Shown in pieces: positions 37,259 through 45,837 of a stretch of 64,000 nt of DNA. Origin of the DNA: Butyrivibrio proteoclasticus P6B7 (GTDB lineage: Bacteria; Bacillota; Clostridia; Lachnospirales; Lachnospiraceae); NCBI RefSeq assembly GCF_000622085.1, contig NZ_JHWL01000019.1:1-64000 (forward strand), read 5' to 3'. Position numbers and translations under genes: made by a program. Position 1 is the first letter of the stretch. The number at the start of each line of letters is the position of its first letter. The notes under the pieces are model-generated. The model made no database searches. It was not told where the DNA came from and was given only the letters and a program-made list of their open reading frames with translations.

Positions 37259-38638
37259 TTATACTATTCCTTTAATCTCCCCCGCCAGGTATAAAGAACC
37301 TGCTGCAAATACCAAATCTCCTGATTTCCTGACTGTAATAATATCTGTTATAGCGTCCCTGACATTACTGTAGTACTTAATAGGAAGACCGATTATATTC
37401 TCCTCTTCCTTGGCATCCTCAAAGGCTCCCTTAAGATCTGAAACTGTGACAGATCTCTCAGTTCCAAGAACTGCCACAAAGATCTGATCAAACTCTTTGC
37501 TCTTAAGGATCATTGATACAATGTCTCTGTACTGCTTGTCTCCGACTATTCCAAATAGCAGGATCTTTTTGCCATCGGCAGAAATGCCATGAACACTGTC
37601 AAGAAATGCATCTATTCCATCTACGTTGTGGGCTCCATCCACGTAAATGCCTGGTCTGACTTCTTCCATTCGGCCATCCCATTTAGCACTTATAAGTCCA
37701 TCCCTGATATCAAGCTCCGTGATCTCTGCGCCGTTATCCCTAAGGATTTCTGCGGCTGTAACAGCGATTGAAGCATTTTCAGTCTGATATTTGGCTTCTG
37801 TAGATAATTTCAGACTAACATATTTATCATATAAGGAATTATACGAAAAAGCAATGTATTTGTTCCCCGTATCATCCCTTTCAACGTTGACATCCTCGAT
37901 ATTCTTGGGCTCTACGATGATTGCTCTGGAATCCTTTTCAAGGGCCGTTTTTTTGATGACCTCAGTGCTTTCAGCTCTTTTGTCAAAAAAGATCACTGGA
38001 ACTCCGCTCTTGATGATGCCTGCCTTTTCAGAGGCTATCTCTTTTACGGTATCTCCCAGATACTGCATGTGGTCAAGACCGATCTCTGTAATAATAGAAA
38101 CAATAGGTTTCTCCACTGAGTTAGTGGCATCAAGCCTTCCACCAAGGCCTGTCTCCAGAATCAGGTAATCCACAGGATATACATCATAGAGAATCATAGC
38201 CATGAAAAAGAGAAACTCAAAATATGTAGGGAAATAGCCGTCCTTGTCATATTCCTGGATTCTTCTTAAGGTCTCCACAAAAACCTCAGAGAAAAGTCCA
38301 TCTGAAATAAATCTTCCATCTACGCAAAATCTCTCTGAAATCTTTACAAGATGTGGGGATGTAAACATCCCCACGTTGTATCCGGCTTTCATAAGAATTG
38401 ATGAAAGATAACTACACACTGAGCCTTTTCCATTTGTTCCAGCCACATGAATGATCTTCATGTTCTCGTCAGGATTGCCGAGATATTCAAGGAAATCCTT
38501 AGTATCTTGTATTGAGTGCTTATCAGTAAAGCTTGGAATCGCGTTAAGAAGCTCCTCACATTCGCTAAGACTGGCAATATCGCCCTCATCAGCTCGCTTT
38601 ATGATATCCTCAACTCTATTTAAGTAGTCTATACTCAC
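37259..38638 (-). CDS. folC: Folylpolyglutamate synthase / dihydrofolate synthase
   Basis: 459 residues from a GTG at 38638 (VSIDYLNRVEDII); GGAAGG lies 11 bases before. TTG codons at 38644-38647 are too near the ribosome site. Signature motifs are VAGTNGKGSVCSYLSS (P-loop), MFTSPHL, ILETGLGGRLDATN, SEKAGIIKSGVPV and YVDGAHN. It adds glutamates to folates (and perhaps to dihydropteroate). It lies 62 bp after valS, a common order in Clostridia, and likely shares its T-box control. Confidence 0.95.
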   Translation of the reverse strand: MSIDYLNRVEDIIKRADEGDIASLSECEELLNAIPSFTDKHSIQDTKDFLEYLGNPDENMKIIHVAGTNGKGSVCSYLSSILMKAGYNVGMFTSPHLVKISERFCVDGRFISDGLFSEVFVETLRRIQEYDKDGYFPTYFEFLFFMAMILYDVYPVDYLILETGLGGRLDATNSVEKPIVSIITEIGLDHMQYLGDTVKEIASEKAGIIKSGVPVIFFDKRAESTEVIKKTALEKDSRAIIVEPKNIEDVNVERDDTGNKYIAFSYNSLYDKYVSLKLSTEAKYQTENASIAVTAAEILRDNGAEITELDIRDGLISAKWDGRMEEVRPGIYVDGAHNVDGIDAFLDSVHGISADGKKILLFGIVGDKQYRDIVSMILKSKEFDQIFVAVLGTERSVTVSDLKGAFEDAKEEENIIGLPIKYYSNVRDAITDIITVRKSGDLVFAAGSLYLAGEIKGIV

Positions 38639-38699
38639 AGCCAACAAAACCTTCCTTATGTAGATTTCCCCTCATCTAACTGTTTCCGACCAAAGGTTA

Positions 38700-41372
38700 T
38701 CAGTGTGAAAGCTGTGCAAGTCTTTCTGTGATCTGGTCGTAGGTCTGCTGATATTTCTGCTGTTTCTCTTTTTCCTCAGCGATCTTCTCAGCTGGAGCCT
38801 TAGAAAGGAACTTCTCATTGCTGAGCATGTTCTGTGATCTCTTAAGCTCGCCTTCAAGCTTCTTCTGCTCCTTGGTAAGACGCTCGATCTCAGCAGCGAT
38901 ATCAACAAGATCTGAGAAAGGAATGTAAACTGTAGCATCAGCAAGTACTACAGATACTGCATCATCAGCGATTCCTGTCTTATCCTTCTGGCAGAATGAC
39001 TCAGAAGCGTAAGCAAGAGACTCGAAGAAGAGCTTACCTGTCTTGAAGATATCAAGAGCCTCGTCCTTGTCGCTTACTACGTAAACTGCAGCCTTTCTTG
39101 AAGGAGCAACGTTCATCTGTGTACGAACGTTACGGATTCCACGAACTGCTTCCTTGATAGTCTCGATAGCCTTCTCATCAGAAGCAAAGTTCCACTCCTC
39201 CTTGAATACTGGCCACTCGGAGATCATGATTGACTCTTCCTCATCCTGCATTGTGCAGAAGATCTCTTCTGTAATGAATGGCATATAAGGATGAAGGAGC
39301 TTAAGTGCGTTAATAAGTACTGTCTGAAGAGTCCAAAGAGCTGCCTCGTGGGAAGCCTTGTCGTCTGAGTTGTAGAGACGAGGCTTAACCATCTCGATGT
39401 ACCAGTCACAGAACTCATCCCAGATGAAGTCATAAACCTTCTGAACTGCGATACCAAGCTCGTACTTGTCCATATTCTCAGTAACATCTTTAATAGTGTT
39501 GTTAAGTTTAGAAAGGATCCACTTATCAACTGGCTCAAGACCGGATGGCTCTTCCTGGTGGATAGCACTCTTAGCATCCTCAGCCATGTTCATCATGATA
39601 AATCTTGAAGCGTTCCAAACCTTATTAGCAAAGTTACGGCTGTTCTCTACTCTCTCGTTGTAGAAACGCATATCGTTACCAGGTGCATTACCTGTAATAA
39701 GTGTAAGTCTAAGGGCATCAGCGCCGTAGTTCTCGATGATATCAAGAGGATCGATACCATTTCCAAGGGACTTACTCATCTTACGCCCCTGAGAATCTCT
39801 TACAAGACCATGGAAAAGAACTGTGTGGAATGGATATGTTCCCATGTTCTCATAGCTTGAGAAGATCATTCTGATTACCCAGAAGAAGATGATGTCATAG
39901 CCTGTTACAAGTACATCTGTAGGGAAGAAGTACTTAAGTTCCTTAGTGTCGTGTGGCCAGCCAAGGGTCTCAAATGGCCAAAGAGCTGATGAGAACCATG
40001 TATCAAGGGTATCAGGATCCTGTGTAAAGTGAGTCTCACCACACTTAGGGCAAACTGTAGGAGCAGTCTTAGATACAACAACCTCTCCGCACTTGTCGCA
40101 GTAGTAAGCTGGGATTCTGTGTCCCCACCAGAGCTGTCTTGAAATACACCAGTCTCTGATGTTATCTGTCCAGTTAAAGTATGTCTTTTCCATACGAGGT
40201 GGAATAAGCTTGATCTCGCCTTCCTTAACTGCTTTAACAGCTGGCTTAATGAGCTCATCCATCTTAACGAACCACTGTGCCTTGATCATAGGCTCAACAG
40301 TTGTGTGACATCTGTCATGAGTGCCAACGTTGTGAGAATAATCCTCGATTTCAACAAGAAGACCCATCTCGTCAAGCTCTTTTACAATGGCATCTCTTGC
40401 AGCGTAGCGGTCCATTCCCTCGAACTTGCCACCATTAGCGTTGATAGTAGCATCGTCGTTAAGGATGTTGATTTCCTCAAGACCATGTCTCTTACCAACC
40501 TCGAAGTCGTTAGGGTCGTGGCCAGGAGTGATCTTAACTACACCTGTACCAAATTCCATATCTACGTATGAATCCTCAACGATAGGAAGCTCTCTGTTAA
40601 CAATAGGTAAAAGAACTTTCTTACCCTTGAAGGACTTGTATCTGTCGTCATCTGGGTTAACAGCAACTGCTGTATCACCAAGCATTGTCTCAGGACGTGT
40701 TGTAGCAAACTCGATGAATTCTGTATCAGAAACTGTGCCATCCTCGTTGATGATAGGATACTTGATGTGCCAAAGATGGCCAGCCTGCTCCTCGTACTCA
40801 ACCTCTGCATCAGAAATAGATGTCTTACATACAGGGCACCAGTTTACGATACGGCTTCCCTTGTAGATGTAGCCTTTCTCGTGCATCTTGCAGAAGACCT
40901 CTGTAACAGCCTCGTTACAGCCTTCATCCATTGTGAAACGCTCTCTATCCCAGTCGCAGGAAGAGCCGAGCTTTTTAAGCTGCTGAATGATAGTTCCGCC
41001 GTACTCTCTCTTCCACTCCCAGGCTCTCTCAAGGAATTTCTCTCTTCCGAGATCTCTTTTGTCGATTCCTTCTGCCTTGAGGGCATCGATGATCTTAACC
41101 TCTGTAGCGATTGAAGCGTGGTCAGTTCCTGGCTGCCAAAGTGCGTTGTAGCCCTGCATTCTCTTGTAACGAATGAGGATATCCTGCATTGTGTTATCAA
41201 GGGCATGTCCCATGTGGAGCTTACCAGTGATGTTTGGCGGTGGAATAACGATAGTAAATGGTTTCTTGGTCTCGTCTACTTCTGCGTGGAAGTACTTGTT
41301 TTCTTCCCACTTTGAATAAAGACGACCTTCAATACCCTTAGGATCATAGGTCTTTGCAAGTTCTTTCTTCAT
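38700..41372 (-). CDS. valS: Valyl-tRNA synthetase
   Basis: 890 residues, class I. The HIGH motif is in PPNITGKLHMGHAL (~42-55) and KMSKS is in GRKMSKSLGNGIDP (~520). A zinc-binding CDKCGEVVVSK...CPKCGE knuckle lies between them, and the C-terminus is the valyl-type coiled coil (DIAAEIERLTKEQKKLEGEL). The ATG at 41372 has AAGGAGAG upstream; an open frame extending to 41426 would run into the leader. Expression is under a valine T-box. Confidence 0.97.
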   Translation of the reverse strand: MKKELAKTYDPKGIEGRLYSKWEENKYFHAEVDETKKPFTIVIPPPNITGKLHMGHALDNTMQDILIRYKRMQGYNALWQPGTDHASIATEVKIIDALKAEGIDKRDLGREKFLERAWEWKREYGGTIIQQLKKLGSSCDWDRERFTMDEGCNEAVTEVFCKMHEKGYIYKGSRIVNWCPVCKTSISDAEVEYEEQAGHLWHIKYPIINEDGTVSDTEFIEFATTRPETMLGDTAVAVNPDDDRYKSFKGKKVLLPIVNRELPIVEDSYVDMEFGTGVVKITPGHDPNDFEVGKRHGLEEINILNDDATINANGGKFEGMDRYAARDAIVKELDEMGLLVEIEDYSHNVGTHDRCHTTVEPMIKAQWFVKMDELIKPAVKAVKEGEIKLIPPRMEKTYFNWTDNIRDWCISRQLWWGHRIPAYYCDKCGEVVVSKTAPTVCPKCGETHFTQDPDTLDTWFSSALWPFETLGWPHDTKELKYFFPTDVLVTGYDIIFFWVIRMIFSSYENMGTYPFHTVLFHGLVRDSQGRKMSKSLGNGIDPLDIIENYGADALRLTLITGNAPGNDMRFYNERVENSRNFANKVWNASRFIMMNMAEDAKSAIHQEEPSGLEPVDKWILSKLNNTIKDVTENMDKYELGIAVQKVYDFIWDEFCDWYIEMVKPRLYNSDDKASHEAALWTLQTVLINALKLLHPYMPFITEEIFCTMQDEEESIMISEWPVFKEEWNFASDEKAIETIKEAVRGIRNVRTQMNVAPSRKAAVYVVSDKDEALDIFKTGKLFFESLAYASESFCQKDKTGIADDAVSVVLADATVYIPFSDLVDIAAEIERLTKEQKKLEGELKRSQNMLSNEKFLSKAPAEKIAEEKEKQQKYQQTYDQITERLAQLSH

Positions 41373-41450
41373 AATTCTCTCCTTCTTCTGATTTGTGGCT
41401 AACAGGACAGTTCCCTGCCTGATCAATAGTTGTAATTGCTAAAAACAAAT

Positions 41451-41750
41451 AAAAAAGTCCTTAGCAATCTTGATAGACTGCTAAGGACGTTATAAACGTG
41501 GTACCACCTTAGTTCGTAGGGAAATCACTTTCTCTACCTCAACAAGCATCTTGATCTTGGCTATCGCCTCGATAAATGCTCTATCCGATAACGCAGATAA
41601 CGCGGGGACACTTATGGGCGAGCCCTTTCTTGGTGTCCGGTTCGAAAGCTACCTTCCATATCATCTGTATCAACACCTCTCAGCGTACGCATTAGAGCGT
41701 AGGTGCATTCTCTTTAAACACAGAGAAGATATGTACTCCTCTTTCTCATA
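41451..41750 (-). promoter_or_regulatory. T-box riboswitch, valine-specific, controlling valS-folC
   Basis: On the minus strand the motif AAGGTGGTACCACG lies at 41497-41510. A terminator follows at 41451-41488 (GTCCTTAGCA ... TGCTAAGGAC then T-run). Stem I opens with GAAAGAGGAGTA near 41745 and closes with CTTTC. The triplet before the closing strand is GTA followed by G (41650-41652), giving valine, which agrees with valS. Confidence 0.93.
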
Positions 41751-41861
41751 ACCTTTGAAATATAAAATCTATGACAACAATAATATAAGTAAAGATTCAA
41801 ATTGTCAACCGATGAGGGTTCCCAGATTTGGAGATTAAACTGGAATTTTATGCGCAGCAGT

Positions 41862-41951
41862 TTAGATTGATTTTCCCAAAGCAGCCAGTGCAGAATCCGA
41901 ATTGCTTCCCGTTCTAAGGCTTGTTTCAATTATCAGAACCTTCTTTGCCAT
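41862..41951 (-). pseudogene. Truncated flavodoxin / NADPH-dependent FMN reductase remnant
   Basis: An ATG with GGAGGATAT before it starts MAKKVLIIETSLRTGSNSDS, then 9 more residues and a stop (29 codons). KKVLIIxTSxRxGSNSD is the N-terminal phosphate-loop signature of flavodoxin-like FMN reductases, which are ~180 residues. No continuation was found in the next ~100 bases, which hold the valine T-box start. It follows the cyclophilin-like gene by 8 bases, as last gene of the LysR-linked operon. It is probably a 3' deletion. Confidence 0.6.
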
Positions 41952-41959
41952 ATATCCTC

Positions 41960-42424
41960 CTATTCAACACTGAGTGTGATCGTAACATCACCGTTGCTCA
42001 GTAGTTCTTTTAATTCATTTTCAGGCAAGTTAATCCTTCCGAGCCTTGTATACGCCCAGGAATTAGAGCCGTAAAAGACTACCAGCTGATTTCCGGAATA
42101 TAAAACAATATCTCCAGCTGTTGTAGTTGTCTGTTTATCATCTCTCGTGATATTCTTTCCGACAGGTCCCACCTGCTCAAAGCCGCCGTACATCGACATT
42201 GATATTGTCAGTCCTGATGCAGCAAGACCCTTAAGCTCCTCCACGGAAGCATTTTCTTCCCAGGCAACATCTACACTTTTATCTCCAATCTTCATCAGCA
42301 TGGTTTTCGTGTCATTCACCTCCGTTTCATTTTGATAGCTATAGGCATCAGCTGTACCACACGCCGGTGCTCCCGACATAAGAAATACAAAAACAAACAG
42401 TATAAATGCTATTCTTATCTTCAT
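41960..42424 (-). CDS. Cyclophilin-like fold lipoprotein
   Basis: 154 residues. A signal sequence ends in a lipobox (SGAPAC), so the protein is anchored outside. The rest matches the bacterial cyclophilin-like (TM1367-type) domain: MLMKIGDKSVDVAWEENASV, SMYGGFEQVG, and TAGDIVLYSGNQLVVFYGSN ending YTRLGRI. Its ATG overlaps the hydrolase stop as ATGA. Such small domains often accompany flavin reductase genes; one is present here as a remnant. Peptidyl-prolyl isomerase activity is not implied. Confidence 0.82.
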   Translation of the reverse strand: MKIRIAFILFVFVFLMSGAPACGTADAYSYQNETEVNDTKTMLMKIGDKSVDVAWEENASVEELKGLAASGLTISMSMYGGFEQVGPVGKNITRDDKQTTTTAGDIVLYSGNQLVVFYGSNSWAYTRLGRINLPENELKELLSNGDVTITLSVE

Positions 42425-43413
42425 ACATATTTCCTTACAAACTCTTCGATATGGTTAAATGGGATCACATCGAGATTATCATACAAATCAGTATGAACAG
42501 CATCCGGAATGATCATGAGTTCCTTATTATCCGTATACTTGCTGTCCTTTATCATATTTGCATAGGCATCCTTCGAGAAATAGCAGGAATGCGCCTTCTC
42601 TCCATGAATGATGAGCACTGCGCTTCTGATCTCATTTGAATACTTAAGGATAGGCTGATTCATAAACGACTCACATCCGATCACATTCCATCCTTCATTG
42701 GAGTTAAGGGATCTTTCATGATATGCCCTGCCCTTATAGTATTCGCTGTAATCTTTCACAAAGAACGGAACATCCTCCGGCACAGGAAGTGGCAGGCATC
42801 CTCCTGCACGTTTATAGGAACCGTTCTTTAAATCTTCCAGGCGCTGAAGAGCCATTGTCTTCCTGTTCTCATATCGAGCTTCTTCTGAGTCTTCCGAATC
42901 AAAATATCCGTTTGCATTTACTCTGGTCATATCATACATTGTTGAAACCACGGTAACTTTAATGCGTGGGTCTAATGCAGCAGTGTTAAGAGCCATTCCG
43001 CCCCAGCCGCAGATTCCAATGATACCGATGTGCTCCGAATCCACTTTTTCATTCAGGCTCAGGAAATCAACCGCCGCCATAAAATCCTCAGTATTAATAT
43101 CAGGAGATGCCATGTATCTCGGCTCGCCGCCACTCTCTCCGGTATATGAAGGATCAAAGGCAATCGTCAAAAATCCCCTCTCTGCCATAGTCTGTGCATA
43201 AAGCCCGGAGCACTGCTCTTTTACTGCTCCAAATGGTCCTGATACCGCAAGTGCAGGAAGTTTTCCTTCCGCATCCTTTGGTTCATACATATCTGCAGCA
43301 AGTGTTATGCCATAGCGGTTTATGAAGGTCACTTTACTGTGAAGGACCTTATCGCTCTTCTCAAATGTCTTATCCCACTGGGTTGTCAGGTTTAATTTTT
43401 CAGTATTCATCAT
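42421..43413 (-). CDS. Alpha/beta hydrolase with Cys nucleophile elbow
   Basis: 330 residues from ATG 43413 (MMNTEKLNL). Alpha/beta hydrolase core: LPALAVSGPFGAVKEQCSGL (oxyanion region), FDPSYTGESGG, the elbow IGIIGICGWGGMALNTAAL, and His in IIPDAVHTDLYDN. The elbow reads GxCGxG, so a Cys replaces the usual Ser, as in dienelactone hydrolase-type enzymes. Substrate unknown. It is the second gene of the operon divergent from lysR; the small upstream gene ends 26 bases before this start. Confidence 0.85.
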   Translation of the reverse strand: MMNTEKLNLTTQWDKTFEKSDKVLHSKVTFINRYGITLAADMYEPKDAEGKLPALAVSGPFGAVKEQCSGLYAQTMAERGFLTIAFDPSYTGESGGEPRYMASPDINTEDFMAAVDFLSLNEKVDSEHIGIIGICGWGGMALNTAALDPRIKVTVVSTMYDMTRVNANGYFDSEDSEEARYENRKTMALQRLEDLKNGSYKRAGGCLPLPVPEDVPFFVKDYSEYYKGRAYHERSLNSNEGWNVIGCESFMNQPILKYSNEIRSAVLIIHGEKAHSCYFSKDAYANMIKDSKYTDNKELMIIPDAVHTDLYDNLDVIPFNHIEEFVRKYV

Positions 43414-43438
43414 CTCTTTTTTCTCCCTATTCAAGTTG

Positions 43439-43654
43439 TTAACTGTTCTTTTCAAGTCTGTGTATCATCAGATCCATGCAGTCCACTTTTCTCTGGCTCT
43501 CATGCATTTCATCCATTAGCGTGCACCGGCACTTTCTAAGAAATCCCAGCAGTTCTTCATTCTGACCCACCTTTTTATATTTCCCTGCCTGTATGCACTT
43601 TTCATCTTCAATGCCAAGATGCCTGAGGCATTCAACAATATCTTCTGTACCCAT
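43439..43654 (-). CDS. Small helical protein in the LysR-linked operon
   Basis: 71 residues with five Cys: VECLRHLGIEDEKCIQAGKY, ELLGFLRKCRCTLMDEMHES and QRKVDCMDLMIHRLE. The pattern is reminiscent of the C-terminal dimerising helices of MerR-family regulators without the DNA-binding part; this is inference. Three of its Cys lie within the span FLRKCRC...VDC and might sense redox state. It is the first gene of the minus-strand operon facing lysR. Confidence 0.65.
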   Translation of the reverse strand: MGTEDIVECLRHLGIEDEKCIQAGKYKKVGQNEELLGFLRKCRCTLMDEMHESQRKVDCMDLMIHRLEKNS

Positions 43655-43732
43655 CTCTTTATTCCCTGTTTGTGTTGTGTTTTCATCTTACATTCTCACT
43701 ATAATCCATGTACAATCTCTTTGCTAATGGTT

Positions 43733-43758
43733 ATAATGAATATCATGATATTCATTAT
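43733..43758. promoter_or_regulatory. 26-bp perfect palindrome, likely LysR operator
   Basis: ATAATGAATATCA is followed immediately by its exact complement. It lies between the divergent operon and the LysR gene (start at 43789), where LysR proteins bind; a T-N11-A pattern is contained in it. Confidence 0.75.
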
Positions 43759-43788
43759 GGGCATATCACTTTATTTAAGGGGATTCTT

Positions 43789-44661
43789 ATGGAAATAAGG
43801 AATTTAAGATATTTTCTTGCCGTCGCAAGAGAAGAGAACATGTCACGAGCCGCAGAATTACTCCATGTCACACAGCCTACTCTTTCCAAGGCATTAAAGA
43901 GTCTTGAGGAAGAACTTGGAAAAAAACTATTCACAAGGCATAGTTTTTCCATCAAACTCACAGATGAAGGAATGCTACTGCGTGACCGTGCTGAGGATCT
44001 TGTTTTAATGGCAGATAAGATTGAGCAGGAATTTGTCTCCTTGGATGATATCACAGGTGGAGACATATACTTTGGTCTGGCGGAATCCTATCAGATCTGT
44101 CATCTTGCCCGAGAGATTAAAAAGCTAAAAGACAGATATCCTTCCTTCACCTACCACATCACCAGCGGTGATACTGAGCAGGTAACAGAAAAGCTTGATA
44201 AGGGGTTACTGGATTTTGGCGTAATCTGCGAAGCACCTAACAAAGATAAATATGACTATGTCACATTCCCTGATACTGACCGCTGGGGTGCTATTATCTT
44301 AAAGAGTCATCCCCTGGCAAAGAAAAAGAGCATAAAAGTAGCCGACCTTATAGGACAGCCACTCTTCTGCTCTGAACAAAGCTGGAATATCGAGATCCCG
44401 GAATGGGCCGGGGAGAATTTTTCCAAGCTCCACCTGGAAGGTTCCTTCCGTCTTTCTTATAATGCATCAATGTTTGCCAAGGAAGGCCTGGGTATACTTC
44501 TGACCTTTGAGCATCTGATAGACTGCTCCGAAGAAAGCGACCTTGTATTCCGTCCACTTTCTCCCAAACAGGAAACAAAGCTATATCTTATCTGGAACAA
44601 GTACCAGACCTTCACACCTATTGCAGAAAAATTCCTGGCACAGGTAAGGGAGTCGTTTTAA
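43789..44661 (+). CDS. LysR-family transcriptional regulator
   Basis: 290 residues from ATG 43789 with AAGGGGA upstream. N-terminal winged helix: MEIRNLRYFLAVAREENMSR, AAELLHVTQPTLSKALKSLE, EELGKKLFTRH. The remaining ~200 residues are the periplasmic-binding-like effector domain (GDIYFGLAESYQICHLAREI; DFGVICEAPNKDKYDYVTFP). It probably controls the divergent hydrolase operon and itself through the palindrome at 43733. The inducer is unknown; an electrophile or quinone would fit the hydrolase/flavin reductase context. Confidence 0.93.
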   Translation: MEIRNLRYFLAVAREENMSRAAELLHVTQPTLSKALKSLEEELGKKLFTRHSFSIKLTDEGMLLRDRAEDLVLMADKIEQEFVSLDDITGGDIYFGLAESYQICHLAREIKKLKDRYPSFTYHITSGDTEQVTEKLDKGLLDFGVICEAPNKDKYDYVTFPDTDRWGAIILKSHPLAKKKSIKVADLIGQPLFCSEQSWNIEIPEWAGENFSKLHLEGSFRLSYNASMFAKEGLGILLTFEHLIDCSEESDLVFRPLSPKQETKLYLIWNKYQTFTPIAEKFLAQVRESF

Positions 44662-44712
44662 ACTGAAATTTAAAGCCTCTTCTCTGGAAAAAGAGCTGTA
44701 TACTGCAACACA

Positions 44713-45096
44713 TCATTCAATAATACAAAGCTCCAAATAGTCATCCACATCAATCTCTATGATTTCTTCTGGAACAATTTCTTTGTAGCATACCCACTGA
44801 GTTCCCATAGAATGAACGAATTGCTCCTTGTCCAAGACATAGAGGTAGCCTTTTTTGCCGTAATTGGGATGGCACTTCTTAAATACCATCTTGTCACCAT
44901 ATTCAGGCATCATGACTCTTTGTGCGTCATCACTTTCCTCTACGCATCCAAGTGAAAAACATATGGCCATGTTCCTATTACTTGTGGCATAAACGGCGAA
45001 CTGACACCCTTCTTTAAATCCTGTGTCCACGGCCTGATTAGGAACCAGCCTATCAAGTTTATAGGGACTTCCGTGATATAAGTACTCTTTAGCCAT
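44713..45096 (-). CDS. Small protein with ADP-ribosyltransferase-like motifs
   Basis: 127 residues. The start YLYHGSPYKLDRLVPNQA and the following QFAVYATSNRNMAICFSLG resemble the first motifs of compact ART-fold proteins (H-G, then Y-A-T/S), and a Glu occurs in WVCYKEIVPEEIIEIDVD near the end. Proteins of this type are usually annotated as hypothetical. It may modify nucleic acid or protein, or be catalytically inert. Assignment is by pattern only. It converges with lysR and stands alone. Confidence 0.45.
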   Translation of the reverse strand: MAKEYLYHGSPYKLDRLVPNQAVDTGFKEGCQFAVYATSNRNMAICFSLGCVEESDDAQRVMMPEYGDKMVFKKCHPNYGKKGYLYVLDKEQFVHSMGTQWVCYKEIVPEEIIEIDVDDYLELCIIE

Positions 45097-45202
45097 TTCC
45101 CCCTGCTCCTACGCATATATTCTACACATTTGACATTTCAACATATATTTAATAACATTTCGTAGTGTGTTTTCAAGCATTTATATTTGGAAGGAAAAGG
45201 GT

Positions 45203-45733
45203 ATGAATACAAAAGTAAAGAAGTTAAGACATTTAGCAGAGATGTGGCTTACATTCTGCTTCGGGGGATGGGTTTATGAGTCAATCTGGGTCAGCATGGT
45301 TGAACAGGTGAAAGGCTTTGTGAACAGAGGCTTTTTGTTTGGACCATGGATCCCAATTTATGGATTTGGAATGTTTATCATCATTCCTATTATAAAAAAG
45401 CTTAAACTTAAGACATGGTTTCCTGTATTCTGCTTAGGCGCTGTGCTTGCCACAAGTGCTGAGCTCATCGGAAGCTATGTATGTGATATTCTCATTGGAA
45501 AGCCATTATGGAGCTATGAGACATACTTCGCTAATTTCCAGGGAAGGATCGCTTTTAAGCCAGCCTGCACCTTTGGCCTTCTGACAATCCTTGGTTACTT
45601 CGTGGCTATGCCATGGCTTGATAAGATCAATGAGAAATATGAGAACACTGCCCACAATGTGATCACTTTTGGTCTGTTTGCACTCTTTGCAGTTGACGTG
45701 ATTGCAAGATTTCTCCTCGGCAGCAACATGTAA
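45203..45733 (+). CDS. CmpB-like putative ABC transporter permease family protein
   Basis: 176 residues with four or five hydrophobic segments. The ATG at 45203 has GGAAGGAAAAGGG before it. The signature FVNRGFLFGPWIPIYGFGMF and YETYFANFQGRIAFKPACTF match the ABC_trans_CmpB family, common in Firmicutes. No ATPase partner is near, and the family's transport role is unproven. A bidirectional terminator follows. Confidence 0.82.
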   Translation: MNTKVKKLRHLAEMWLTFCFGGWVYESIWVSMVEQVKGFVNRGFLFGPWIPIYGFGMFIIIPIIKKLKLKTWFPVFCLGAVLATSAELIGSYVCDILIGKPLWSYETYFANFQGRIAFKPACTFGLLTILGYFVAMPWLDKINEKYENTAHNVITFGLFALFAVDVIARFLLGSNM

Positions 45734-45752
45734 TGGTATGGAATAAAAAGAA

Positions 45753-45787
45753 AAGATGCTTCAAGCTCGCTTGAAAGCATCTTTTTT
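45753..45787. terminator. Terminator after the CmpB-like gene
   Basis: AAGATGCTTCAAGC and GCTTGAAAGCATCTT form a stem followed by T6. The T-run is on the plus strand, and the A-rich other side makes it possibly bidirectional. Confidence 0.85.
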
Positions 45788-45837
45788 ATTAGTTATCACA
45801 CTGACTTATTACAATTTCATATCATCAATCAACGCCG

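Noticed and set aside
37113-37373. Plus-strand frame opposite the small 54-residue gene and the folC end
   Set aside because: No ribosome site; overlaps two supported genes on the other strand.
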